Notes: generated by a model from the letters alone, not told the origin. A stretch of 13,555 nt of DNA from DTNV01 sp964388435 (GCA_964388435.1 CAYMAH010000047.1:1-13555); one strand, 5' to 3'; positions 5,798 to 13,315 are shown, counted from the stretch's first letter. Numbers and translations: made by a program.

Positions 5798-7543
5798 TCA
5801 CTCTGGCTTTGTGGTTATTGCCTTCTCCTCTTCAGGTGTGCAGAAGCTCTTGAAGGGAATTTTAATATTTTCAAGAATCAGAATTCCCTCTCCCGTACCC
5901 GCGGTCATGAGTTTTGCCGAATCGCCTTCCGACAATTTCAATGCTTTTGAAATCTCATCAATGTTGGCCGGATCCTGCCTTAGCAACAATTTAATGGAAG
6001 TGTTCGCCAGAACCGCGCTTCCAGCGTCACTTCCCGTCAAATCTCCTAGCTCCTGCGTTATGATTTGAAAGGAAGTGTTGTACTTCCTTGCTGTTTTTGT
6101 GAACACTAAAATATAGTCTGAAATGTTTTTAGCCTTTAAAAGCCTCCAACCTTCATCAACCACTATCGCTTTTCTTTCAATTCCCTCTCTCATCTTGTTT
6201 GAAAGAAAATCAAGAATTATAAACATGGCGGGGCTGGTGGCAATGTTGATTTTATCCATGAAGTAGGAAATGTCAAACACGATGAACTTCGAGTTGATGT
6301 TGACCTTCGTTTGAGTGGAGAAGCATTTAAGCGAGTCTCTAATATAAGGCTTGATAAGCTGCTTTAGGATTAAAACCTCTTTTTGAATTTGCTTGTTCTT
6401 GGATTTTTTTTCAAGAAGCTGGTAAATCTCCTTGAAGGTTGGAGATATATTTCCGGCGCTTCCATACGCCTCGTAAACTTCGTACAAAACCTCCTCGATT
6501 ATCGACTTTTGAATTGGAGTGAGCTCTCCCGCGATAATGCCGAAAAGCGTTTGAAGTCCTTCAATCTTCTCGTTCAAACTCATTTTGTTCAAGTCAAAAG
6601 GGTTAATAGCGTTTTTACTTGAAGGAGAAAAATCAACCACCTGGGCGTTTTCAATCATCCCCGCCATTTTCCTGTACTCGCCCTGCGGGTCTATGACGAA
6701 AATAGAAGTGTTATTCTTGTTAAGCCTGAGCAGGATTGATTTCACTGAAAAGCTCTTCCCGCTCCCACTTCCCCCAAGAATAAGGGCGTTGCTGTTTTGA
6801 AGCGAGAACAAGTCAACTATCAAAGGAAGATTTGTAAAATTATTCAATCCAACAACCACTCCCTTTTCAGAAACTTGAAGGTTGGAACTTGTGAACAGGT
6901 AAGTGGCTGCAAGAGCGCTGCTTGTCATGTTCCTCGTTATTTTAAGCCTGTCTTCAGCGAGCGGTATTATCGAAGGGATTGAATCATGCATTTCCATGTC
7001 CATCACCTTGTATAAAAGTGATAATTCTCCAAGAGTGGCGCTGATTTTTTCAGTCAACTCATTGAGCTTTTCAATGCTGTTAGACCTGATGTTGATGTAA
7101 AAGCTGAAGTCAAACAGCTTCTCCTCCCCAGTCTGAAGAAAACTCAAGACTTTAATCATGTCGTCATACTTGATTTTCATGCTCGGAGGAACTATTTCAC
7201 CCTTCGATTGCATCAGGTACATGTCAGAAGATATTTTGATAAGCTCGTTGTTCAACTGGGTTATGACAAACTCAACGGGTTTTGGGTTGATGTGAAAGCT
7301 GATGTCAAAATTGCCCTGTTGCATCACCAAACGATTTAAAAAACCCGCTTTAACCACTCTCGGAATTCCAACAATGGCTATAACCCGGTTGTAATACTCT
7401 CCTATTCTAATGTGATCCGGCTCGTTGATTATGCTCGACGGGGCCAAAAGGTAGGGAAGAAGTGTTTTTTTAATGTCGTCATCGTCCCTGCCTTTGAGCG
7501 TGAGACTTTCAAAAATTTTCTTCAAACCTTCGGCAAAGCTCAT
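5798..7543 (-). CDS. virB4: VirB4-family type IV secretion ATPase
   Basis: The motor ATPase of type IV secretion, conjugation or DNA-import machines. At 581 aa it has a VirB4-type N-terminal domain (about 30-200; IRIGEYYNRVIAIVGIPRVV, ISFHINPKPVEFV) and a RecA/HerA-like C-terminal motor. Walker A GGSGSGKS is at about 257-264, an IDPQGEY segment follows at 284-290, Walker B with IVVDEGWRLL is at about 460-469, and a sensor/arginine-finger region IITQELGD and LLLRQDP is at about 494-525. No obvious membrane segment, so it is a cytoplasmic hexamer docked at the membrane. Its start overlaps the upstream gene by ATGA. No VirD4/TraG coupling ATPase is nearby, making this the only visible motor of the machine. 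Confidence 0.92.
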   Translation of the reverse strand: MSFAEGLKKIFESLTLKGRDDDDIKKTLLPYLLAPSSIINEPDHIRIGEYYNRVIAIVGIPRVVKAGFLNRLVMQQGNFDISFHINPKPVEFVITQLNNELIKISSDMYLMQSKGEIVPPSMKIKYDDMIKVLSFLQTGEEKLFDFSFYINIRSNSIEKLNELTEKISATLGELSLLYKVMDMEMHDSIPSIIPLAEDRLKITRNMTSSALAATYLFTSSNLQVSEKGVVVGLNNFTNLPLIVDLFSLQNSNALILGGSGSGKSFSVKSILLRLNKNNTSIFVIDPQGEYRKMAGMIENAQVVDFSPSSKNAINPFDLNKMSLNEKIEGLQTLFGIIAGELTPIQKSIIEEVLYEVYEAYGSAGNISPTFKEIYQLLEKKSKNKQIQKEVLILKQLIKPYIRDSLKCFSTQTKVNINSKFIVFDISYFMDKINIATSPAMFIILDFLSNKMREGIERKAIVVDEGWRLLKAKNISDYILVFTKTARKYNTSFQIITQELGDLTGSDAGSAVLANTSIKLLLRQDPANIDEISKALKLSEGDSAKLMTAGTGEGILILENIKIPFKSFCTPEEEKAITTKPE

Positions 7544-8406
7544 AACATCGCCCTGAAATCTTCAGCCATGTCAAGCATGGTTAGAATTGACAAGTAATCA
7601 GCTCCGACTTCCACATAACCTCCCAAGTAAGATGAATACAATGTTATAAGCGTCGAGTCTTCAAGTCTCCTGCACCTCAAACCGCAAAGCCCTAGCTTTT
7701 CAACGCAAATGCTTATCTTATACTCGAGTTTTTTCAGCGATTCTTCTGATTCAACCCCCTCTTGAGAGATGATCAAATAGAAAAGTCTGTCATTAACCCC
7801 CTTCGTTGAAATGTACTTCTCCACAAACCCTTCGAATTTATCCATCTCTTCCATTGCCTTTTTATCCCGGTTCTTGGCTATTCTCTCCTTTGCAGAGGCG
7901 AAGTACTCCCTTAAATTGACCTTTCCAGTTCTCATCACTATCTGAATTGGAAAGTTTATTGAATTCAAAAAATTCCTGTAAGAGGATATTATTGAATACT
8001 TTCCGTTGTCTGAAAACATTGAAAAATCAGATGGGATCACCGATAAGACGGCTATTGTCTTGTCTTTCAAGACAACCACGTTTTTTCTTATGTCCTTGAT
8101 TTTAACAAACCGGTTAAGGCTTTGCCTGTTCCTCCAACCGCTTCTTTTAGGATAAGCCAAGTACTTAGCGTATTTCACTATTTTCTCCCTTAACGGCTTA
8201 ACCCTTGCCATTATGAAACCGCCGAACAGTGCTACAATGCTCAAACCCGCCCTGGCATCAAAGCCAAGAGAGGTTCTGGTGAAAATTAAAACCGAGATTG
8301 CAAGTCCCACTGAAAATATTATGCTTTCCTTAAAAGTGAAGTTCAAGAAAATCTTCTCTTCGTACTTCAACTCTTCAGGAACTTCATACATCAAACCCCT
8401 GTCCAT
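7540..8406 (-). CDS. PrgI/VirB3-like membrane protein fused to a TraC/VirB4-N-like domain
   Basis: A 288-residue protein. The N-terminal part resembles PrgI/VirB3: YEVPEELKYEEKIFLNFTFKE followed by two TM helices (about 27-43 and 52-68) and a basic loop. The rest (about 95-285) resembles the N-terminal domain of TraC/VirB4-type proteins: VIPSDFSMFSDNGKY, then FLNSINFPIQIVMRTGKVNL, then an extended helix and RLFYLIISQ. It lacks Walker motifs. The arrangement would anchor VirB4 to the inner-membrane channel. Start and stop overlap the neighbours (TAATG with the VirB6-like gene, ATGA with virB4), so the three are translationally coupled. Domain names are from family knowledge and pattern, not from a search. 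Confidence 0.78.
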   Translation of the reverse strand: MDRGLMYEVPEELKYEEKIFLNFTFKESIIFSVGLAISVLIFTRTSLGFDARAGLSIVALFGGFIMARVKPLREKIVKYAKYLAYPKRSGWRNRQSLNRFVKIKDIRKNVVVLKDKTIAVLSVIPSDFSMFSDNGKYSIISSYRNFLNSINFPIQIVMRTGKVNLREYFASAKERIAKNRDKKAMEEMDKFEGFVEKYISTKGVNDRLFYLIISQEGVESEESLKKLEYKISICVEKLGLCGLRCRRLEDSTLITLYSSYLGGYVEVGADYLSILTMLDMAEDFRAML

Positions 8407-9287
8407 TAAAACCGCCTAAGCCAGTTGTTTCCGGAAACCGCGTCGAAAATAGCAGTTAAATACAATCCAAGTGTGATAAAAATCATCAGCACAAGCGAGC
8501 CGATGGCGATTAAAATCCCGGAGAAACTACTTACTGAAATTAAGTTTGCTATGATTCTCATGAAAAGAGCGTTTACAATCTGAACAACAAAATTGATTAT
8601 AATAATATCAAGAAAAAACCTGCCGAAGCTCTCAGTCACAGGAAAAGCGCTTAAAGCAAGAGAAACTGGAAAAAGAAAAAGTCCAACGTAGACCAAAACC
8701 CATCTTATAACCGAGAAAACCAGCGCTACTAAAACGGTTATCAAAGCTATGAACAAAATAAAGAAAGAAGCGGGGTTCATGAAAACAGGAAAAACCATTC
8801 CACTCCAATCCTGAGCAGAGGGGGCGAGAAAAGCGCTGAAAGCGTTTGAAAGCTGGACTGCAATGTTGTAAACATCAAAACTAATCCAAACCAAAAACAT
8901 GTTGAAAAAAACCCTTTTCAAATCCTCTTTGGCTTTAGCCCTTTCCAAAGGACCTAAAATCCCAGATAAAATCACCCTTAAAGCAGAAACAAGCAGGATC
9001 ACAATAAAAAAAGATTCAACGGCAAAAAGAACGTTGTTGTAAACACTTCCAGCCCCAGCCAAAGGAGGGTTTGTTATAATAAAATTATAAATGCCATTCA
9101 AACCAACTCCAATAGGACTTGAAACAGAGTTGACCACTTCCTGTTTTAAAATGCATATCGTTTGCATTGGAATATTCTCAAGTTGGCAGACTATATCAGT
9201 CAAAGAGCATTGCGTGATGCAACTTGAAGCCGAGGCTACTCCAAGCAAAAAAATCAAAAAAAGAGCTGTTTTTTTCAACCCGGCCAC
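8406..9287 (-). CDS. VirB6/TrbL-like polytopic channel protein
   Basis: A 293-residue integral membrane protein: signal peptide (about 1-20, KKTALFLIFLLGVASA), a short exported loop with four or five cysteines (SSCITQCSLTDIVCQ, ICILK), then about six or seven TM segments (approx. 85-111, 128-150, 170-190, 192-215, 226-252, 258-283). The layout, with an exported N-terminus and a central charged cytosolic loop (GPLERAKAKEDLKR), suits the VirB6/TrbL/CedA type of inner-membrane translocation channel. The annotated start is GTG at 9287, which overlaps the upstream gene by 13 bases; TTG at 9278, preceded by an AGGGTGG stretch, is an equally good alternative. Confidence 0.78.
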   Translation of the reverse strand: MAGLKKTALFLIFLLGVASASSCITQCSLTDIVCQLENIPMQTICILKQEVVNSVSSPIGVGLNGIYNFIITNPPLAGAGSVYNNVLFAVESFFIVILLVSALRVILSGILGPLERAKAKEDLKRVFFNMFLVWISFDVYNIAVQLSNAFSAFLAPSAQDWSGMVFPVFMNPASFFILFIALITVLVALVFSVIRWVLVYVGLFLFPVSLALSAFPVTESFGRFFLDIIIINFVVQIVNALFMRIIANLISVSSFSGILIAIGSLVLMIFITLGLYLTAIFDAVSGNNWLRRF

Positions 9288-10636
9288 CCTGAGTTTGACA
9301 ATACAAAAAATATTATAACCATAAAGATGAAAAAGCCAGAAAGCTTAAGCAACGTCCTGCTTTTAACCCCCGAAACCAGCGTGAATCCATAACCAATAAG
9401 CAGGAAAACCGAAGACAAAAGAACAACCTCGGAAGAATAACCTGTTTTAACCACAACCATTTTTTCATCAGTTGAAGATGAAAAACCTGGTTTTTCAAAA
9501 CTAGCGTTTACCAAAATGCTGTTGTCGGGCATTTCAAAGCTGAAAAAACCCGTCCCATCGACCACGCTCACATTAAACACGCTCTCCTCTCCCACTTCAA
9601 CCAAAACAAAACCATTTAAAGGAGCGTTGTTGCTTGTTAAATTAACGCTGGCGTTGACAACGCTTCCAGGAGAGTTGAACTCCGGAATTAAAAGCTCAAC
9701 AGAAGAATTAACCTGATCATCTGAAAGAATAAAGCTTTTACTCTCAAAAGGAAAATCTATGCTGAGATTTTCAACCCCGCTCACGTTTAAAAAAGCGAAG
9801 TTATAACTATTATTTTCAATTGAACTTTTAAGAAGTTCAATTCCGTTTTCAAAGTAAACGCTCGTAGTGCTTAAAGTCACATGCGAAAAATTATTTGAGT
9901 CGACAAAAACGGGGTATTCGACCGAATAATACTCAAACCGTTTACCGCCGGATTTTAAAACAAAATTTAGATATTCCCCTTTAATTTTTATTTTTAATTC
10001 CCTCACTCCATAATACTTATCAAAATTATACTCAATGCTTGGACTTTCATTTAAAACAAAAAATTCTTTTGAATCAAAAGTAGAGTTTTGAAAATCACTG
10101 TAAGTAGCGCCCGCATAATCGCAGGAATAGTAGGTGGTGCACTTGTTTTCAGAACAGGAGATATGCGGCATCAAATGCCAGTGATCGACTTTGAAAACAA
10201 CTTCGGCGTTAAAATAAAAAGTAATATTTTCATTTTTTGCTATTGAAACCGGAATGACTATTCTCTTGTTGAAAGAGTAACTGTTGAACTCATTGAAGTT
10301 TAAATTCAAAACGCTTACATTCGAATCTACAATTCCATTCTTTTCAAGTGAGTAGCTCACGCTGTACAAAAATCTTTTAGTATTGCAGTCCTCCTTAAAT
10401 TCAAGAGGGGGTTTGTTGATATTCAAACCATAGAAAACAGTTAGGTTTGAAGAGGCGTTTAGAAAAGTCAGATTTAAATAAACACCAGGTTCAGCATCAC
10501 CTATAACATCGAAAATCCCCACCACGCCATAAACTGTTTTGTTAATCCAAATGTTTGAATTGGAGTTCTCAGCATACTCAAACATTGGCTTTGGAATGAA
10601 TGGCATCAAACCTATTAATTGAATTAAATCAAGCAA
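9275..10636 (-). CDS. Large sequon-rich surface protein with C-terminal membrane anchor, in T4SS-like operon
   Basis: A 453-residue exported-looking protein with about 17 N-x-S/T sequons, implying heavy N-glycosylation on the cell surface. It is almost all beta-strand by composition. The last extracellular part (about 305-400: LLIPEFNSPGSVVNASVNL, GFVLVEVGEESVFNVSVVDGTG) looks like an Ig-like or carboxypeptidase-regulatory-type beta sandwich. Two C-terminal TM helices follow (about 407-425, 432-448). One Cys-containing patch (SCSENKCTTYYSC) may be disulphide-bonded. The start is TTG at 10636, directly after an in-frame TAA and supported by GGAG seven bases upstream. No clear N-terminal signal peptide is seen, so topology is uncertain. 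It is probably the adhesin or outer sheath component of the secretion machine. Confidence 0.72.
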   Translation of the reverse strand: MLDLIQLIGLMPFIPKPMFEYAENSNSNIWINKTVYGVVGIFDVIGDAEPGVYLNLTFLNASSNLTVFYGLNINKPPLEFKEDCNTKRFLYSVSYSLEKNGIVDSNVSVLNLNFNEFNSYSFNKRIVIPVSIAKNENITFYFNAEVVFKVDHWHLMPHISCSENKCTTYYSCDYAGATYSDFQNSTFDSKEFFVLNESPSIEYNFDKYYGVRELKIKIKGEYLNFVLKSGGKRFEYYSVEYPVFVDSNNFSHVTLSTTSVYFENGIELLKSSIENNSYNFAFLNVSGVENLSIDFPFESKSFILSDDQVNSSVELLIPEFNSPGSVVNASVNLTSNNAPLNGFVLVEVGEESVFNVSVVDGTGFFSFEMPDNSILVNASFEKPGFSSSTDEKMVVVKTGYSSEVVLLSSVFLLIGYGFTLVSGVKSRTLLKLSGFFIFMVIIFFVLSNSGWPG

Positions 10637-10656
10637 TTAAAATCTCCATTTTAATT

Positions 10657-10959
10657 TTAAATAAGCGGGCAGGTTGCAGCAGAAGGCAGGAATATTCCCA
10701 CGATGTAGTTTGAAATTAAAATCAGGAACATTCCAGCAACCACCATGATTATTTTGTTTTTAAGCTCGGTTCTTTGAATTGGATTGCTTCCGGCCACCAT
10801 CAACTCCACTCCAAGCACCACGAGCACAAGCAATGCAATCGCGCCTGCTATGTACCTCACAAGATTAATCACGTTGCAGATCTGATTGGAAATGTCAGAA
10901 GCCATAGCGTCAGCTCCAACAGAAGAAATAACTAATAATAAAGCAAGTAACCTTTTCAT
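10657..10959 (-). CDS. VirB2/T4SS-pilin-like small membrane protein
   Basis: A 100-residue protein with a signal peptide (KRLLALLLVISSVGADAMA) and two hydrophobic helices separated by a short basic loop (SNPIQRTELKNK). This is the standard architecture of VirB2/TrbC and archaeal/CPR T4SS pilins, which stack with lipid to form conjugative pili. A conserved-looking Cys lies at the start of the mature part (QICNVINLV). ATG at 10959 is chosen over the upstream GTG (10968) because AGGTGGTG at 10963-10970 gives a proper ribosome site. It is the first gene of the six-gene cassette, as expected for a subunit needed in many copies. Confidence 0.8.
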   Translation of the reverse strand: MKRLLALLLVISSVGADAMASDISNQICNVINLVRYIAGAIALLVLVVLGVELMVAGSNPIQRTELKNKIIMVVAGMFLILISNYIVGIFLPSAATCPLI

Positions 10960-10962
10960 CAA

Positions 10963-10970
10963 CACCACCT
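10963..10970 (-). promoter_or_regulatory. Strong Shine-Dalgarno ahead of the pilin-like gene
   Basis: Reading on the minus strand, AGGTGGTG lies just upstream of ATG at 10959. AGGTG matches the archaeal anti-SD, and this decides the start over the GTG codons inside it. Confidence 0.6.
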
Positions 10971-10980
10971 TGATTTTTAT

Positions 10981-11165
10981 TCAATCTTAGCAAATGTGTT
11001 GTGTTTTTTTCTCAATAATAAAGTTTCTCAAAAAAATACTTACAATATTATGAATTTTTTAAAAAAGCAATCATTTTGTAATTTTTCAGCCTTGTTTGTA
11101 TTTAACTCTACTTTTTCATACTTAAATTCTTTAAGACTTTAAAGTTTTGTCTTTGAAACATATTA
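10981..11165. other. AT-rich intergenic region with promoter-like boxes in both directions
   Basis: No gene is seen. The stretch is very AT-rich and includes a TTTTTTAAAAAA palindrome (around 11054-11065) that could be a TATA region for the pilin operon on the minus strand. ACTTTAAAG at about 11136-11144 could drive a + strand transcript starting near 11165. The pilin message would then carry a leader of tens of bases, unlike the near-leaderless genes elsewhere in the window. Confidence 0.3.
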
Positions 11166-11560
11166 TTCAAAAGACGGGCGGCGCTACTGAGAGACATGAA
11201 TTAACTCAAAGAGTTGGATGATCGCAGGACTAACCTCCTACGAGAGTTGTTGTTTGCTGAAGGATTCTAATTCTTATTCAATGTTTAGAGCGCACTCTGA
11301 TTTTATTCGCATATCCTAAAAATCATTTTTAATAGTAGAGCCTACCTTTATAGAAATGTTAGCGAGGTTGCAGAAAGAAGTGATTAGGGCTTCGTGCGCT
11401 AGGATAATAACCCTAAGCGCTTGAAACGGAAACCCACTCGTACGGGTGAGAGAACGGCATATTAAAAATAGCGGTGTAAAGCAAGAATTTGCAAGCAAAT
11501 TTAACTAACCTTTCACCCTCTACCTAATCATAAAATATAATTTAAAAGGCCTGCAACCGT
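11166..11560 (+). ncRNA. Probable structured noncoding RNA; possible divergent RNase P RNA
   Basis: No convincing ORF fills this gap, yet it holds several hairpins: AACTC-AAA-GAGTT (about 11204-11216), TCGcAGGA/TCCTaCGA (11222-11243), GCGCTAGG paired with CCTAAGCGC with one bulged A (11396-11420), CACTC-GTAC-GGGTG (11434-11447), and AATTTG-CAAG-CAAATT (11486-11501). Motifs resembling RNase P RNA conserved regions occur in the right order on the + strand: GCAGAAAG (region II), TTGAAACGG with GAGAG after a hairpin (region III), and AAAGCAAG (region IV). Regions I and V, which form the catalytic core helix P4, were not found, so the identification is weak. Ends and even strand are approximate. 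Confidence 0.35.
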
Positions 11561-11611
11561 AAATCCACACAAAGGCAAATCATATATTTCAATACACTGC
11601 CGGAAGATTAA

Positions 11612-13060
11612 CTAGTATGTTCTGCTAAATAAAGTTAGTTTGTCGGTAGTCTTTCCACACATTATACAATTTCCCTCTTTTCTTTCATCCGTAAGAGTAC
11701 CAATCGCTTCAACGCTTGGCGCTATAGCCTTTATTCTATCAAAACACTCCTTCGCCTCGCACCAATTAGCTTTAACCACGCCACTATTTACAATCCACTC
11801 CTTCGCCTCATTCAAAACAGTGAAGTACTTTATCTTTTTTGAATAGAACTCCCGCGCTTTTTTAAACATGTTTTCAGGTATTTCTTGTTCAAGAATTTTT
11901 CTAACAGTTTCAATAATATCGCCTTCCGCAATTTGTATCTTTTTGTTAGTATCTCTCCTGAAAATGGTGCACTTATGCTCTTCTACCTCTTTTATTCCTA
12001 TTTCGAACCTCAACGGCACTCCTTTAAGTTCCCATATATTGAATTTTTCTCCAGCTGTGATTTCAGAATCGTCTAAATAAGTTGCGAAACCCGCGTTTAC
12101 AAGCTTTTCTTTTAGCAACTTTACATTTGCTTCTACCTTGTCTTTTGTATCCGATTTTATTATCGGTATTATAACTATTAAAATGGGTGCGATTTTAGGC
12201 GGTACCACTAAACCTTTATTGTCACCATGTATGGATATCATTGCAGATATAAACCTAGCTCCATTTCCAGTACAAACCTGCCATACGTAAACTTTCTTTC
12301 CTTCTACATCCACGTACTGTAAATTAAATTTCTTCGCATACGCCTGCCCTAAATTATTTACAGAACCATTCTCCAAAAGTCTGCCGTCGGGAAGAATAGT
12401 ATAGAACTCGAAAGCTGAATCAGAACCCGCAAACACCTCATATTGTGGTTTTGACACGCATATTGGAGGTATGTTCAATACATCTTTCCAAACGTGTTCA
12501 TAGAATGATTTATGCAGCAATGTCTCATTCATCGCTTCTTCCCGTGTTTTATGCACGGTATGTATTTCATGCCAATAGGATATCTCCCTATCACGTATTA
12601 ACGTGTGCGTGGTTTTGCTTTCATTTCTATAAGACGAAACGGTTTCATACACTCTTATCGGCAGCATGCCTTTTAAAATCCAATTCTTGAAAATAGGATA
12701 CATTGCAGGTTCTCCCGTAGGCCTGAGTATCAACTCTTTTTCAGAGGTGTAAAAAGCTTCATCCTTAAAACTGTTAAACCATTTGTCATTCTGCATTGCG
12801 AATTCGAATGGAACCAATAATGGAAAGGCAACCTCTTCAATACCGTGCTCTTGGAATATTACATCTAACCTACTCACTAGATTTTTCATGATTTTTAAGC
12901 CGTATGGCATCCAAATAAAAGTTCCTTTTACAGGATAACTGCGGTCCGCTATCCCCGCAAGTTCAAGCAGCGCATTATACCATTTTATGTGATCATCTCG
13001 ATCAGGCAGCCTATCTGCTTTTATCAATTCTGTTTTATTTTCGTCCAAAATAATCCCCAT
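11612..13060 (-). CDS. proS: Prolyl-tRNA synthetase, archaeal/eukaryotic type, divergent active-site motifs
   Basis: Charges tRNA-Pro with proline. 482 aa: class II catalytic core (about 20-285), anticodon-binding domain (about 286-395) and the C-terminal zinc-type domain with Cys in CEAKEC and CIMC, ending in TLFSRTY as archaeal ProRS do with a final Tyr. Expected proline-site residues are present: Thr115 and Glu117 (RPTGEP), Arg145 (motif 2, YRNE) and W-H-E-I-H at 163-167. Motif 3 is unusual: VCTGNGAR (262-269) replaces the usual TSWG-x-STR, and the RPTSET core reads RPTGEP. It may be a variant enzyme, a resistance-type second copy, or a paralogue with altered substrate. A TATA-like T6A3 tract about 22 bp upstream suggests a near-leaderless message. 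Confidence 0.88.
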   Translation of the reverse strand: MGIILDENKTELIKADRLPDRDDHIKWYNALLELAGIADRSYPVKGTFIWMPYGLKIMKNLVSRLDVIFQEHGIEEVAFPLLVPFEFAMQNDKWFNSFKDEAFYTSEKELILRPTGEPAMYPIFKNWILKGMLPIRVYETVSSYRNESKTTHTLIRDREISYWHEIHTVHKTREEAMNETLLHKSFYEHVWKDVLNIPPICVSKPQYEVFAGSDSAFEFYTILPDGRLLENGSVNNLGQAYAKKFNLQYVDVEGKKVYVWQVCTGNGARFISAMISIHGDNKGLVVPPKIAPILIVIIPIIKSDTKDKVEANVKLLKEKLVNAGFATYLDDSEITAGEKFNIWELKGVPLRFEIGIKEVEEHKCTIFRRDTNKKIQIAEGDIIETVRKILEQEIPENMFKKAREFYSKKIKYFTVLNEAKEWIVNSGVVKANWCEAKECFDRIKAIAPSVEAIGTLTDERKEGNCIMCGKTTDKLTLFSRTY

Positions 13061-13087
13061 CTAATATACCTATTAAAGTTTAAAAAA

Positions 13088-13273
13088 CTAACTCCCGCCG
13101 AGTAAACGCCATACATTCATTCCTTTTAAAACATACCTCGTATCTATGATTTCGGCAACTTCAAGAGCGCGATCAAACAACTCTTAAAATTCATCCGTTT
13201 TGCTTATGTTGAATGTTTCCTTCACTTTCTCGGAATCATCTTTGTAATTCGCATTTGGTTTAATCAAACTCAA
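13088..13273 (-). pseudogene. Small ORF broken by one in-frame TAA
   Basis: A 61-codon frame runs from TTG at 13273 to TAG at 13088-13090, interrupted by TAA at 13184-13186. The start is backed by GAGGTGAT (13279-13286) with six-base spacing, one of the best ribosome sites in the window. The first 29 residues (SLIKPNANYKDDSEKV, ending SKTDEF) and the 31 after the stop (ELFDRALEVAEIID, then VLKGMNVWRLLGGS) read as one continuous acidic helical protein, which argues for a recent nonsense mutation instead of two genes. Family not recognised. TAA is used as the normal stop of other genes here (for example 482-484), so recoding is unlikely. It lies just upstream of proS. Confidence 0.5.
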
Positions 13274-13278
13274 ATTCC

Positions 13279-13286
13279 ATCACCTC
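13279..13286 (-). promoter_or_regulatory. Ribosome binding site of the broken small ORF
   Basis: GAGGTGAT on the minus strand closely matches the archaeal consensus and ends six bases before the TTG at 13273. Confidence 0.45.
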
Positions 13287-13315
13287 GGTTTAAACACGCC
13301 GTTTTCAAGAAATCA

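Noticed and set aside
5687..6068. Plus-strand ORFs opposite the small TM gene and virB4
   Set aside because: Shadows of well-supported minus-strand genes; products show no family pattern.
11166..11260. TPP riboswitch-like words (CTGAGA, TGATC, TAA between short stems)
   Set aside because: The P2 closing strand (ACCC equivalent) and the correct spacing of the two sensor arms are absent, and no thiamine gene is near.
11206..11260. C/D-box sRNA (GGATGATC and CTGA)
   Set aside because: Box C matches only partly and no terminal stem or D'/C' pair is present.
11316..11498. 60-codon minus-strand ORF
   Set aside because: Overlaps the strongest hairpins of the noncoding region; composition is not protein-like and there is no ribosome site.
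11366..11558. GGTTGCAG and CTGCAACC as the ends of an RNA
   Set aside because: Only eight isolated pairs about 180 nt apart with no extension; likely chance in a window this size.
13184..13186. Stop-codon reassignment to explain the in-frame stop
   Set aside because: The codon is TAA, which ends several intact genes here (e.g. the genes ending at 484 and 1820); TAG and TGA also act as normal stops.
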